Positions 46,103 through 56,953 of a DNA stretch of 64,000 nucleotides are shown here, in pieces. Every line of letters starts with the position of its first letter. Within the stretch, counting starts at the first letter, position 1. Source of the stretch: Petrolisthes cinctipes. Taxonomy: Eukaryota; Arthropoda; Malacostraca; Decapoda; Porcellanidae. Below the pieces are notes generated by a model. The model was not told where the DNA came from, ran no database searches, and saw nothing but the letters and a program-made list of their open reading frames with translations. Location: NCBI GenBank assembly GCA_033782935.1, contig JAWQEG010001559.1, forward strand, positions 2,605,001 through 2,669,000, given 5' to 3'. Both the position numbers and the translations under genes were made by a program.

Positions 46103-46510
46103 ACCAGTCCTGATTTTTGTCTCTTTGAAGAATCTGGTTCAGTACCTTGTTCTGAAATTGTTGTAGTTGGTTGTGGTAGCTAGCTCGGCGGCATTGTGGT
46201 GTTCAGTCAAGGTTGGAAATAAACTTCAGTAAGTAAAATTAAGACTTACTTTATTTATTAATTCTAAGGGAGTTTTGTGCCCAGTCTTGTCTTGTTTTAA
46301 TGGAGAACGGAGATGTCTTTTGGCTGTTTCGATCTTGAGTCCCTAACTAAAGCTATCCTGGTCAGTTTATATTCATTTTGTACTTGGAGATGCCAGTAAT
46401 GTCTAGATACATTATTAACAGTTTGAAAAGGGGAAAGTCTAGTTAAGCTCCACCCCTTTCTCTTCTCTCTCCATCTCTTACTTTCTTTCTCTGTCTCTCT
46501 CTCTTACTCT
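46103..46510 (-). mobile_element. Diverged solo or partial LTR related to family B (reverse)
   Basis: On the plus strand it starts TGTACCAGTCCT, the complement of the family B LTR 3' end. It then follows its order in diverged form: GTAGCTAGCTCGGCGGCA-TGTGGTGTTC, AAAAGGGG and CTCCACCCCTTTC, and a CT-rich tract. The U3 5' end is not recognisable. No internal region adjoins. Confidence 0.65.
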
Positions 46511-46687
46511 TTTGCGAGTGGAGGTACAAACATCCTGTATGACCTGAGAGCACTGGTAAAATAAGATAAGGAAAGTTAATGGTCTAAGGTGGATGCAGGT
46601 AGGTAAATTAATGGTGTTTTGGTGACCCTTTTCTTTTACCTGCTCTTAATGGCTTTTACGATATACACAGAGTTAGAGAATACTACA

Positions 46688-46888
46688 ACGTCACAATGTA
46701 AACATCCGCCATGTTGGTAGAGTAGCAGGGTTGCCTTTTGGTATTTTTCATTACCAAATCAGGCCCAATTTAGTAATGAAAATTCTGTTTGGTAATATAT
46801 AATTTGATTTGGTATTGGATCTAAAAGGTGAATTGTCTGCTGTCTTGTAGATTAACTTACAGTACTACAAAACCTTCATCTACACAAC
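46688..46888 (-). mobile_element. THAP transposon copy 2: terminal ~200 bp
   Basis: Reverse complement of 44690-44880. Shared landmarks are CATCCGCCATGTTGGTAG, GGTATTTTTCATTACCAAATCAGGCCC-like sequence and the TACAAAACCTTCATCTACACAAC end. The outermost TIR is missing or diverged. Continuation of the element is displaced to 49830 by an insertion. Confidence 0.8.
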
Positions 46889-47877
46889 ATAAGGCATCTT
46901 CTATTTATGCCAGAGCAACACTGGTCAGGCAACCCGGTTGCTCGAGTCGTCGATTTCGCATGTTCTATTTACACCAGGCAACCCTGTTCACCCCAACCCG
47001 GGTTGGTCGGAGGGCAACCCGGAGCAACCCATCTCGATAGCAGGGTTACGTGACGGTATCTGGCAACTTTTATGGGTTGCTCATCAGCTGATGCCACCAA
47101 AACAAACACTGGTCTACAAGGCCTCTTACAGAAATATATATGACATTTTAGCATAATATGAGACGTTATCTTCAAAATACATAAAGGAAATATGATTTTG
47201 AAGTGGCATGAGTTCCCTAATCAGTAGCATTTGAGGGAAATGTCTATTATTATGCACAACCAGCCACAACCAACTCAAGAGGGGGTGCTGGACTGAAGTA
47301 CAGAAGAAGAGTCCTTCCTCTTACTGCAGTTTTTCCTCGCAAATATCAGCATGACATGTTATAGAAATTGTTGATTGAAATACTGGACACCAAAGTGTGG
47401 GTAGAGTAACCAGGAAATATTATTGAAAGATGTGCCGCTTTTCTATATCTCTGATTTGTATTCCATTATATTTATGATGAAATTAAAGGGTATCAGTTCA
47501 TTTTGACCATGCTTGACCCTCTAATAACTTAACTTAAAAGGCTCCACACACTGTTGTTTGTCCAAGAAAAGTCCCAGTAGTCTGCCTTTGTTAGATCTTG
47601 GTAATTTACCCAGGTTAGGTCCCAATTAATTGGTCAAGTCCAGTTCAGTTAGCTTGGGTTAAGTCTGGCTGATTCAAGAACAGAAAAATATTAAATATTT
47701 TATGGATTGCTTGCCAATATTACCCATCAAACTTCAAATAAGTAGAACCTGAGATTATTTAAATGTCCAAAATTGTTTCGGTAAAATTATATATTCCATA
47801 TATTTTGCTCTACTTAAAGTTGTACTTTTGAGGTGTTTCTGTGTAAACTTTTTAAAACCCTATATATTACCCACAGG

Positions 47878-48361
47878 GTTGTTTTTATGAAGTTGGTTCC
47901 AGCCACAAAAGCAATGCTGCAAGAGGAACTTGTGTGTTGGAACCAGCATATCAAAAACCCCATTTGAACCCTGATGACCTTGGTGTGCCATTACCTCCCA
48001 TACCATCACCTGCTGTACCATCATCAGTGAATATACAGCCACCTACAACAGCTCCAATTCCCCCAACAACAGAAGCAATTGCTTCCGCTGGTACTTCACA
48101 ACAAGGGGCTGTGCCATCACATCAACTGCGGGTAGTAGGTGGAAGTTAACTTCCACCATCCCATAATACTGAAGTGAGAAAGCTACTCACTTAAGATGTA
48201 GACTTACTTAAAGAAAATATTCAAGTGGTCAAAGACACTGAAGCCATCAGGGCAGACCATAGGAAAGAACTTATAAAAGAACTGCAAAGATTTAATGAAA
48301 AATCAAACTCACGATTAAGATCAAAGCAGAAAACGAGGCAACTAGAGTCTGACAGTGAATA
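47878..48361 (+). pseudogene. Putative C-terminal exon of a Harbinger-type Myb/SANT-like protein
   Basis: After an acceptor-like TTACCCACAG the frame (visible from 47934) has a Pro-rich linker (LPPIPSPAVPSS, PPTTAPIPPTT). A stop near 48149 and another near 48194 follow. The sequence then resumes in frame as VDLLKENIQVVKDTEAIRAD and KELIKELQRFNE, ending RQLESDSE with a TAA at 48359-48361. A disordered linker followed by a Lys/Glu-rich helix is typical of the C-terminus of Myb/SANT-like transposon proteins. No direct DNA-binding part is seen here, so the assignment is tentative. Confidence 0.4.
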
Positions 48362-48989
48362 AAGAAATATCATCCTTGATGCAATATGTATATAGACTAG
48401 TTTATTCTGAATGGCCCTAATTTGTGTTGTATTTTTATGTACTGTACTGGTTTATACTGACCCTAGTTGCTGGTTTATTGTCACAAGAGAATACTGTATC
48501 TAGAATTTTAGGTTGTAAATTTGATTCAGTTTTATGTTGTGTAGTGTGTGTTGGACTGGAGTAGGGAACCTGGTAAACCTAATGGTATTATATTTGTCTA
48601 GAGATCAGATGTTAGGGCAGGGGATATCCTTTTCAACAGATCCCCATTCTTGTAGTAATTTATTGTTTGTTCCTATTTTAATTTTCCTTTAAATAACAGG
48701 TTTCCTGTTATGCTTTCCCTATCTACCCTGAACTCCATTTACCATTTGGCTTCCCACAGTCCCAGAGATTAAATATACACAATAATAATCACAATCATGT
48801 ATTTAATTTTAACCTACTTTTACAGAACCATGTTTGCCATAAATGAAATCAACAGTTATTATTTACAGAAGTGCATTCACTATTGATTGGGTTTTTAATC
48901 ATACTTGTAAGCATGCTCAAGTTTTTCTGGTGCAAGTTTTATTGAAAGAATTACCGTTTTGTAGCAGTTTTGCCAGATCCGGCTAGGTC

Positions 48990-49220
48990 CTAGTATTCTG
49001 CCCCGGTAATTTCCTGTACTTTACCACTGTTATTTCCCGATAGTTCGCCCAGGTTAGGTTCCGGTAGCCTGCCCAGGTTAGGTCTCTGTAGTCTGATGCG
49101 GTCAAGGTTATGTTAGGTAAGGTAAAGTCAGGTAAGGTCAGGCTAATTTTAAAATGCCCCATTTGAATGGGGCATTTGCGGAGGAAGTGCCATAGAAGAA
49201 AATAGTCTTAGAATGGTCTA
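48990..49220 (-). repeat. Second copy of the 4720-5060 dispersed repeat
   Basis: Reverse complement of the first copy with the same order: AGGTTAGGT-CCGGTAG-CTGCCC units, then GGTAAGGTCAGGCTAATTTT, ATGCCCCATTT, and GCCATAGAAGAAAAT. Confidence 0.75.
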
Positions 49221-49428
49221 AATAAGTGGGTAATGAAGGTAGAAAAAGGTAGAGGGCCCGCGCCACTAACAGGTCCTATCTGTCTTAGCTTCATTTCCCG
49301 CCACGGAAACCCCAGAATATTGCCGCGGTTCGGGGTAAAAATTATAATTGGCAACTCTCCTTAGTTCTCCCGTAGGCTGGCTGGTGGTTACCATACATCA
49401 GTTTTCCTGCGGGCGTTTTAAGAGGATG

Positions 49429-49559
49429 GAGGAAAATTGTTTGTTGCCAAACAGACTTTTTCACTTCATAAGGTGGTAGTAGTAATAGTGGTAGTAGTGG
49501 TGGTAGTAGTAGTGGTATTAATTATGGCTCCTTACACACCAATCAACTGCCACACGTGA

Positions 49560-49590
<31 letters not shown>

Positions 49591-49735
49591 CACACTAACA
49601 ATGTACTGTACTTATAAATATCGTATGCATGATTTAAAACACACATACACACAATAACAATGTACTTATAAATATTGTATGCATGATTTAAAACACACAC
49701 ACACTCATACACACACAATAACAATGTACTTATTT
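49429..49735. repeat. Microsatellites: (GTA/GTG)n, A-run plus (CA)n, and a ~65-bp tandem duplication
   Basis: GTAGTAGTGG-type triplets at about 49476-49515; A18 followed by (CA)n at about 49559-49594. Two copies of a unit containing AACAATGTACTTATAAATAT and TGTATGCATGATTTAAAACA start near 49596 and 49657. Confidence 0.75.
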
Positions 49736-50433
49736 TTGGTGAGTGTTTTCTTACATTTGTTTTCGTCCGTTTTATTTGTAAGTCTGTTGACATCTTCGCT
49801 ACCGCGCCAATTTCAACCGCCAGCACTGTATAGGCTACTGCCATTTTTAAGTGGAGATAATTATTACTCCTATACCGGTATATCAAATGTCTTGGTATAT
49901 ATATATATAACTGTTAGTGTAAGAAATATATACATACAGTATAATTGTATATTACACTAAACGTACGATAACTCCATTTATCTATTATCTGTTCTCGGTA
50001 TTTGCACTATCATAGTTCTGAAACCTACAAATCAAATCTCGTCTACGCATTCATAAATATTGATCTGGTTAATGCAAATATTTATAGCATAACAGCATAA
50101 GATTTAAAAGATGGTAGGAGGGTGCAGTTGTTGCGCGAGTAGCAGCCAATGCGATTGTACAGATCGTGAATATGCTACCCGGTCATAGCCTATGTGACTA
50201 TTTGATATCATCACCCAACCCTGAGTACAACTTCCAGTCCATGAAATGCCACAAAAGTTTAAAGGCACACTATTTTTTTACCATTGGTTGAGTTAAAGAA
50301 GTGATGGTATGACAAACATCAAGACCAACATCAACTTGGGCACCAGGTGGACCTTCATACAGTTATTGTGAGAAGCACGGTATATATTTATCCTTATTTC
50401 TCTGCATAATTTTCATATCTGCCACTGAATGAG

Positions 50434-50769
50434 CTAACACTTTAAATTATTATCCCATATGGTTATTATAGAGGAGAATATTAATTCCAAACTAATCATT
50501 ATTTTCCTGTAATTATTAGGGTTTTCCCCAACCCAAAACCCCCAATTTCCCTGGCTCTTCCCCAAGATTGTAGGGGGAGGAGAGGGGTTTGATGTTGGCT
50601 CCCTGGATATTCGGGAGAACCATAAATTCCTTCTCTTGATCAGCAGTTTCTCGTGTGCTTCTCCTTGGTTTCTTATCACCTTAGGGATCCGAAAGAAAGA
50701 CAAACCAGGAAGTTTGTCTGTGTTAGAACATTTCACCATGCAGCAAAACCGTGATATTCTTAAATATCC
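50434..50769 (-). pseudogene. THAP-like zinc-finger exon, copy 2
   Basis: The minus strand matches copy 1 closely: SRFCCMVKCSNTDKLPGL, FRIPKVIRNQGE and IKRRNLWFSRISREPT. The Cys pair and Trp are kept. Homology ends near 50782, short of the TIR. Downstream (50420 to about 49915) it continues into sequence absent from copy 1, where the 885-bp module stands instead. Confidence 0.7.
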
Positions 50770-50782
50770 CCTTAATTATACC

Positions 50783-51639
50783 CTATCAGCTCCGTCTCAT
50801 ACGGCAATCGTTGTTTTACGACCCTAGGGCTGTGGACAGTACACTGAACGATGTTTTGAAACACGAAAGGTTTTGGTCCGACAGAATGTAAACAATGCCC
50901 CGGGACAGCGACAGTACCGGGTGCCGCTTGGCAAGGTGTAGCCTAGTCTGCTCATTATACTACAAATGATTCCTTGTACTTACTTTATATTTATATTTTT
51001 ATTAAATATCTGGTAAATAACAGTAATTCTTTTTAATAAAAATATGGTAATGAGAAGAAATGGTGAATGTCGCTGCTACTTATACCTTATTTACTTGTTA
51101 TATGTGTAGCCTAATATATATATTCGTGTATTGAAGCCTAATGTTGTACAGCCCTATTTTTTTTATTGTGTTCTTATTAACATTTATATAAATACGTAGC
51201 TATATTCACAATATTAATTATAAATATATAATCAGCACTGCAGGACACTGTGACTTACGTTATAAAAATAAATGGCTAAATATACTGGAATAAATTTGCC
51301 GTGGAATGCGTTAGTCAAGCATTTTTATATTTGTCTACTAAATAATTTGATTGATACAACTAGCCTTCTGATAGTTCCGAGAATATAAATGACAAAGATA
51401 AGTATCTCATTTTATTGAGTTATTTGTGCACACTAGGGCCAGAGAATAAATATTACAATAAAATCTCGCCTCCAAGCCTCTTCAGTCGGTCCCTGCTATT
51501 GGTGTATGTATGTATGCACGCACACACATCGTAACAAAATGTGCTCAAAATGAGAATTATGAGGGAATATTAGTTTGGTATTCAATTACTGGGAATTGTA
51601 ATCGATTTATGAGACTTCATATCATTATCACAGTGACAC
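50783..51639. other. AT-rich, nothing recognised
   Basis: Lies between THAP copy 2 and the isolated module. No coding signal. Confidence 0.45.
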
Positions 51640-52540
51640 CGCAAGTCACACAGTAAGCTGAAGCTACAAATACCTCATTTATGTAGTTCATAATTATTCA
51701 TTAATGTTGTCAAAATACAGGTTGGCATTAACTTCACACAAAATGGTTTGTTTATTTATTTATTTATTTGTTTGCATAGCATATGACATGCATTGCAGGT
51801 TTATTAAATTTGTCAGTAGAGAGAAAAAAAAAACAATCTTATCATATAGGTTAGGTTAGGTTAGGGGAAGTGTATTGTCCTCCGGTAAAGTTGTACAACT
51901 GATTACTTTAGATAAACAGTTTAATATTATATATTTTTTCAGTTATTTTAATGAATTGTGCATTTGTATGAACACATTACAATACAACATATAGATACAA
52001 TTATAGTATAATATATGAGGATTGACTAGGTAAGCCTAAGTTAGTCAGGAAGAAACAGATATGAAGGTGCAATAATAAAACAATAGAACAGGCATGATGT
52101 AGGACAGGAAGGATATAATTAACACTAAAATTTAAGGTGATATACATAAATAAACAGCAGACTTCATAACTACTCTTCGAATTTGAGAATGATTTTGCTA
52201 TTCAGCTTCCTTTATATAAATTGTCAGAAGAGAAAAAATCACTACCGGTACCACACTGTGCTACAGTACAATTATTATGTAGTGCAGTAATACAGAATGT
52301 ACATAATTCTTGCAGGATTACTGTCATTGGCTGTACAGAAATTTTTATATTATCATTATACAATATAGTAATAAAGTACTGTATCTGTACAGTATTTAAT
52401 AAACTATACAGGGTTAATTATTGCCATTGTCACTAAAGAATAATTTATAAATTATTATACAGTATGGTAATAAAGTATTATATTTAATAAACTATATAGG
52501 GTTACGACTATTGTTATTAAAAAATAATGTACAGTACTGT
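51640..52540 (-). repeat. Isolated ~890-bp module shared with THAP copy 1
   Basis: Near-identical reverse complement of 43696-44580, including the small frame MSEEKKSLPVP (plus strand here at 52221). In copy 1 it stands between the THAP exon and the TIR side; here it is on the opposite side of the THAP exon. It may therefore be an independent mobile repeat or a rearranged piece. Confidence 0.8.
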
Positions 52541-52569
52541 ATATGATTAATTACTTATAGTACAGTACT

Positions 52570-52682
52570 ACTGTACATAATACTACCACCATCATCACTA
52601 CTGAACATAAGACTACCACCATCATCACTACCATCATCACCACAACTACCACTACCATCACTGCCATCACCACCAGTACCAC
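52570..52682. repeat. (CAY)n microsatellite, left half
   Basis: ACC/ATC/ACT triplets. The same type of tract resumes at 63698 on the far side of the family C element. Confidence 0.85.
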
Positions 52683-53207
52683 TGTAGTGTACTATAAAAT
52701 AGGTCCATTTTCTTTTATTGAGTGTGTAACCATTCTCTAATTATCTGCCTGCCCTGTATTGTGAGTCATTTACTATTACATTCCATCATGCAGATAGCCT
52801 ATGCAATTTCTTTCAGCATATACTCTTTGCCATTTTGTGTAATATCATGGTCTGCATACTCTTGCAAAATTTCCTGTATACAACATAATATTATGTATTA
52901 TACATTTAATACCATAACCAAATACTCTTAGCTTTGTTAACGTCAGGTTCGCAGTAAATTGTATATAGTGTTAACTTTTTGACATTAAATCATTGGGAAC
53001 TATTCACCGCATCTCTCTCTACCTTGAGCCCTTCAACAAGAGAGTTATAGACACTAGCACTTCTACTAAAGAGAGTTATAGACACTAGCTCCTTAGGTTG
53101 AGAAGTTGTAGTGGAGAAACCCTGACAGCGGCCCTTACACAGGAGTCCTTCTTTAGTTAGCAGCACAACTTATAGTTGGTGGCTACAACACGCACCACCC
53201 ACCAACA
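52683..53207 (+). mobile_element. 5' LTR of family C Gypsy (plus-strand copy)
   Basis: 525 bp, TGTAGTGTAC...CCACCAACA, homologous to 33979-34489. It is followed two bases later by TGGTGACCCCCGG, the putative tRNA primer-binding site. It contains a doubled GAGAGTTATAGACACTAG phrase at 53040-53090. Target flanks CCAC/CCAT are only partly matching, which may be blurred by the triplet repeat. Confidence 0.9.
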
Positions 53208-53420
53208 AGTGGTGACCCCCGGAGATTGCAGCTGTCACCAACAAGTGGTGACCACCGGAGTGTGCAGCTGCTGCAATCACCAACAAGTGGTGACCCACGG
53301 AGATTGCAGCCGTCACCAACAAGTTGTGACCACCGGAGTGTGCAGCTGTCACCAACAAGTGGTGACCCCCGGAGTGCAGCTGCTGCAATCGCCAACAAGA
53401 GTGGATCAAGCTGCAGTCTA
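53201..53420 (+). repeat. Tandemly amplified primer-binding-site region, five to six units
   Basis: CACCAACAAGTGGTGACC, then CCCGG or ACCGG, AG and TGCAGCTG recur with units starting near 53202, 53238, 53280, 53316, 53351 and a degenerate one near 53391. Spacing alternates between about 36 and 42 bp because every second unit has an added CTGCAAT. The first unit abuts the LTR and is the likely primer site; the others duplicate it. Confidence 0.88.
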
Positions 53421-53911
53421 CAAGAATGCCTTTGCCCTGCAGTCACCATCAAGAGGTGATTTGAGTTGCTACCTCTCCTGTGCAGCTGTTGCTCCCGCCA
53501 CAGTGCCACTATCCATCCTATCTACATTGTCGCTGTGAACCCTGAGGCATCACCAGTCCACAGCAGCCATCTGTAAGCCTCCAACTACGCCGTTGTTGCC
53601 TGCCATCCAACACCTATACACCACTGGTACTCGTTGCAGTCTAGCTACCAGCAACAGTGCTTCGCCTTGGATTACAGTGCCTCACCCTGGATTACAGTGC
53701 TACGCCTTGGATTACAGTGTCTCACCCGAGATTACAGTGCTTCACCTTGGATTACAGTGTTTCACTCTGGGTTACAGTCCTTTATTATTAGTGCCTTGTG
53801 TGTGGATTACAGTGCCAGTGTATTCAGCATACTAATATAACTTGACTAACGCAGCTGCCGTGATATCAGGTAACTCTCGTCAGCATTTACACACTGAGTT
53901 CACTGACCAGT
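53421..53911 (+). mobile_element. Family C leader with ~20-bp minisatellite
   Basis: Bases 53655-53790 hold about seven units of TTGGATTACAGTGCTTCACC type, matching 38040-38190 in the minus copy. There is no convincing long coding frame before the gag ATG at 53912. Confidence 0.8.
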
Positions 53912-54727
53912 ATGTCTACTGAGGATCTCCCAAACTCAGGCAACCACACTGCCACTGCAGTAGCCATGAGAGCCCCTGCTTTCTGCAACAAAGACCCCAC
54001 CATATGGTTCTCAATACTGGAGTGTGGTTTTGCTGCTTCTAATATCACGAAAAGCCTCACTAAATTCTCACATGCTGCAAGCCTGCTACCACCTGAAGTT
54101 CTCACTCAAGTATCTGATGTCATTACTTCAGCCTCAACCTCTGCTACGCCCTATGAGGATCTTAAGACAGCAATTTTAAATCGCCTACAATCATCAGTGG
54201 CTGCTCGTCTCCGCGAATTGCTATCAAGAGAAGAACTTGGTGGAGAGAAACCTACAGACTTACTACGTCGTATGAAAACACTGCTTGGTGAAAAGTACCA
54301 GGCCTTTGATAAAGATCTTTTCAAACAACTGTTCTATCAACGCCTGCCACCTGACATTCAACGTGCTCTCATCAGTGTGAAAGGCAAGCTGCCGCCAGAT
54401 GAGCTTGCCAATCTTGCAGATGACTAAATGGCAACTCTTCCACCTGTACCAGCATCACCAATCTCCTCCATCACGACACAAGAAAATTCCCAAATTGCCC
54501 AGCTCGCCAATCTAATTTCCCAGCTTACAATGGAAGTCAGCAACCTGAAGAAACAAATCAACAACCGCCCAAGTTCCCGACCTTCGACGCCAAACCGCCA
54601 ACACCATCGGTCACGTTCAAGGAGCACTTCAAACTTCTGCTACTACCATCGCAGGTTTAGGGATAAGGCTCTCAAGTGTGAAAAGCCCTGCAGCTACACG
54701 GCGTCAAACAACATAGGCGAACATTAA
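53912..54727 (+). pseudogene. Family C Gag, nearly intact (one stop)
   Basis: 171 codons to TAA 54425-54427, then the same frame continues 99 codons to 54727. The capsid part has DPTIWFSILECGFAASNI, LLPPEVLTQVSDVITSAS, LLSREELGGEKPTDLLRRM and FYQRLPPDIQRALI, typical of arthropod Gypsy Gags. The second part has a heptad-rich segment (LANLISQLTMEVSNLKKQI), an Arg/Ser-rich stretch and [18 protein letters not shown]. The stop lies between capsid and tail. The minus-strand copy lacks the capsid core. Confidence 0.9.
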
Positions 54728-55906
54728 CGCAGCATAATGTTTGCCATACTCAGTCTACGCTGCTCCACATCTTTGATCGCCGGTCTCATACCAAGTTCCT
54801 GGTAGACACCGGTGCTGACATCAGTGTCCTCCCTGCTACAACCAGCCAGCGGTCGCTACCTCCTTCTCTGCATCTCTATGCTGCTAATGGTACCAAGATA
54901 CCTGTATACTCGCGGCAAACAGTGCATCTGGATCTGAACCTTCGCCGCTTTTTTCAATAGACATTCTACGTAGGAGCAGTGTCACAAGCCAACCTTGGTG
55001 CTGATTTTCTCCGTCACTTCAACCTGATGGTAGACGTAAGAGGACGAAAATTGGTCAACCCACTCACAGATATCTTTACTAATGCACAGCCAGCACCTGG
55101 TGACAGCACACACCTGTCAACTATCAACCATGACCACAAGTTTGCTGACCTCCTCAAGTCATTCCCTATGCTGACAGAACCCTACTCATCCAGCATACCT
55201 GCCAAGCATCACGTGACTCATCATATAGAGACTACCGGACCTCCAGTGCACGCCAAGGCCCGACACTTAGCCCCTGAGCATTATAAGAAAGCCAAAGCCG
55301 AGTTCGAATCTCTGATGAGTAAAGGCATTATACGGCCCAGCAGCAGCAACTGGTCGTCGGCTCTTCACATTGTTCCTAAGAAGACCGGAGACATACGACC
55401 TTGTGGTGACTACCGTGTCCTCAATTCACGCACTGTGAAAGATAGATATCCTGTGCCCAACATTCAAGAGTTCACTTCCCAACTCTCAGGTTCCACGATC
55501 TTCTCTCGGATCGACCTCGTCAAAGCATTTCATCAGATTCCAGTCCATCCCACTGACATCCCGAAGACGGCCATTATCACACCTTTTGGCATGTTTGAAT
55601 ATGTCCGGATGCCCTTTGGATTGCGGAACACGGCACAAACGTTTCAACGCTTCATAGATGAGGTCCTTCGAGGTCTACCCTACTGTTTTGCCTACATAGA
55701 TGACCTTCTCATCGCTAGTCCTGATGAAGCCAGCCACAAACAACACCTCCGCCAAGTCCTCTCCAGCAGGCATAGCTCCGCTTCCCTCAAAGTTCGAGTC
55801 CATCCAGCAGTTTCCCAGGCCGTCTACCCAACGCCAGCTCAAGGAGTTCCTTGGGATGGTTAATTACTATAACCGCTTCATTACACACTGCTCACTCCTG
55901 CTATGA
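54682..55906 (+). pseudogene. Family C pol: protease and RT (broken)
   Basis: The frame opens at 54682, overlapping gag in the -1 frame, consistent with frameshifted expression. Protease [14 protein letters not shown] is near 54810; stop TAG 54958-54960; RT with [49 protein letters not shown] and intact FAYIDDLLI near 55690. Around 55770 roughly 95 bp present in the minus copy are deleted and the frame shifts. A TGA at 55904-55906 follows. Confidence 0.9.
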
Positions 55907-56170
55907 CCGTTGTACGCCATGATTAAGCCTTGCAAGAGAGGTCAATCTGTTACCCTCGTCTGGACTGAAGAAGCGGAAGCGGCCTTCCTCTCGACAAAAC
56001 AGGCCCTCAGCGATGCTGCCACGCTCTCTTTCCCTGCACCAGACACAGAAACTTCCATTGCTACAGACGCCTCAAACATTGGTGTTGGTGCCGTCCTACA
56101 ACAGCGTGTCAGTACATACTGGAAGCCAATTGCCTTCTTTTCTAAGAAACTCTCCTCGGCGGAGTCAAAG
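55907..56170 (+). pseudogene. Family C RNase H, first part
   Basis: Continues the pol frame after the stop: KRGQSVTLVWTEEAEAAFL, IATDASNIGVGAVLQQ and PIAFFSKKLSSAES. It is cut at 56170 by an insertion and resumes at 56954. Confidence 0.88.
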
Positions 56171-56946
56171 ACTTGCTGCATACCAAAAATTGTCTTAAAA
56201 GGAAAAGAATCTCCAGTCATCAGTTGATTGCAGATAGACAACTCCTGTTAGATTTAAAAAGAGTAAAGAGTAATGCTACAGATAAGGAAGCCAAGAATCT
56301 CATATCCAAGCAGTTTCAGTGGTTATTATACATGAAAGCTAAAAAAGGAACTGTTTTTGTATTTCCATATTGGAGAATCTTTTAATTTTTTGTATTATGT
56401 AATAAGCATTAAGGGCCTACTGATGAACTAGTTATTCTACTGTGATAACAGTCTTACTGTCAAGTGTCAGTACGGTATTTGATATGTGTTTTTCTTTGCA
56501 TTATGTAATGATGAGTATTATTAATGGGTGTGATAACAATTTGAACAGTCTTACTGTTACTTAGTACACTGTAATTGCAAATGTTCTTTTATTTCTACTG
56601 TATTTTGTTAAGATAAGTATTAGCCTACCGGTATTTATGTTGAAGGGAAGAGCATATATTTTCTTAAAGTTGTAATGTACCCTATTTGATTTATTAAAAG
56701 ATTCTTATATGCATATTGTGCATGATTTCTACCTAAAACTAGACCTTTTCAGTTGTGCAAATGCCATTAAAAGTATTGTGAACAAAGAATGTGCACTTTT
56801 GTTAAGAATATAATCATATTTTCCACACAAAAATCTAAGGTAATTTTCAAGGTAATGATCCAGCAGTTCTAAGGTAATTTGCTGAAATCTAGGGTAAAAA
56901 ATTACAACATCTAAGGTAATGGCTATCTCTGCTTGTGAGAGCCCTG
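56171..56946 (+). mobile_element. 776-bp insertion in RNase H (hAT-type candidate)
   Basis: GTCAAAG occurs before (56164-56170) and after (56947-56953) the insert, and removing the insert plus one copy restores the RNase H frame. The right end, GAGAGCCCTG, resembles hAT-type terminal sequence; the left end, ACTTGCTGC, does not match, so the element may be end-truncated. It contains a 70-codon frame (56173-56385) of unknown type and repeated CTAAGGTAATTT phrases near 56835-56920. Confidence 0.65.
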
Positions 56947-56953
56947 GTCAAAG

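Larger units (their letters stand above)
46889..49829. mobile_element. ~2.9-kb insertion within THAP transposon copy 2
   Basis: In copy 1 the sequence GCAGTAGCCTAT is followed directly by GTTGTGTAG; in copy 2 (minus) these are separated by this segment, with TA at the borders. It contains inverted CAACCCGG/GGGTTG motifs at 46917-47045, the coding remnant at 47878, and the dispersed repeat at 48990-49220. The type of insertion is not resolved; inverted ends are weak. Confidence 0.45.

Noticed and set aside
53170..53538. ORFs of 70-120 codons on both strands in the family C leader
   Set aside because: They come from the tandem primer-site units, are periodic, and precede the real gag start at 53912.
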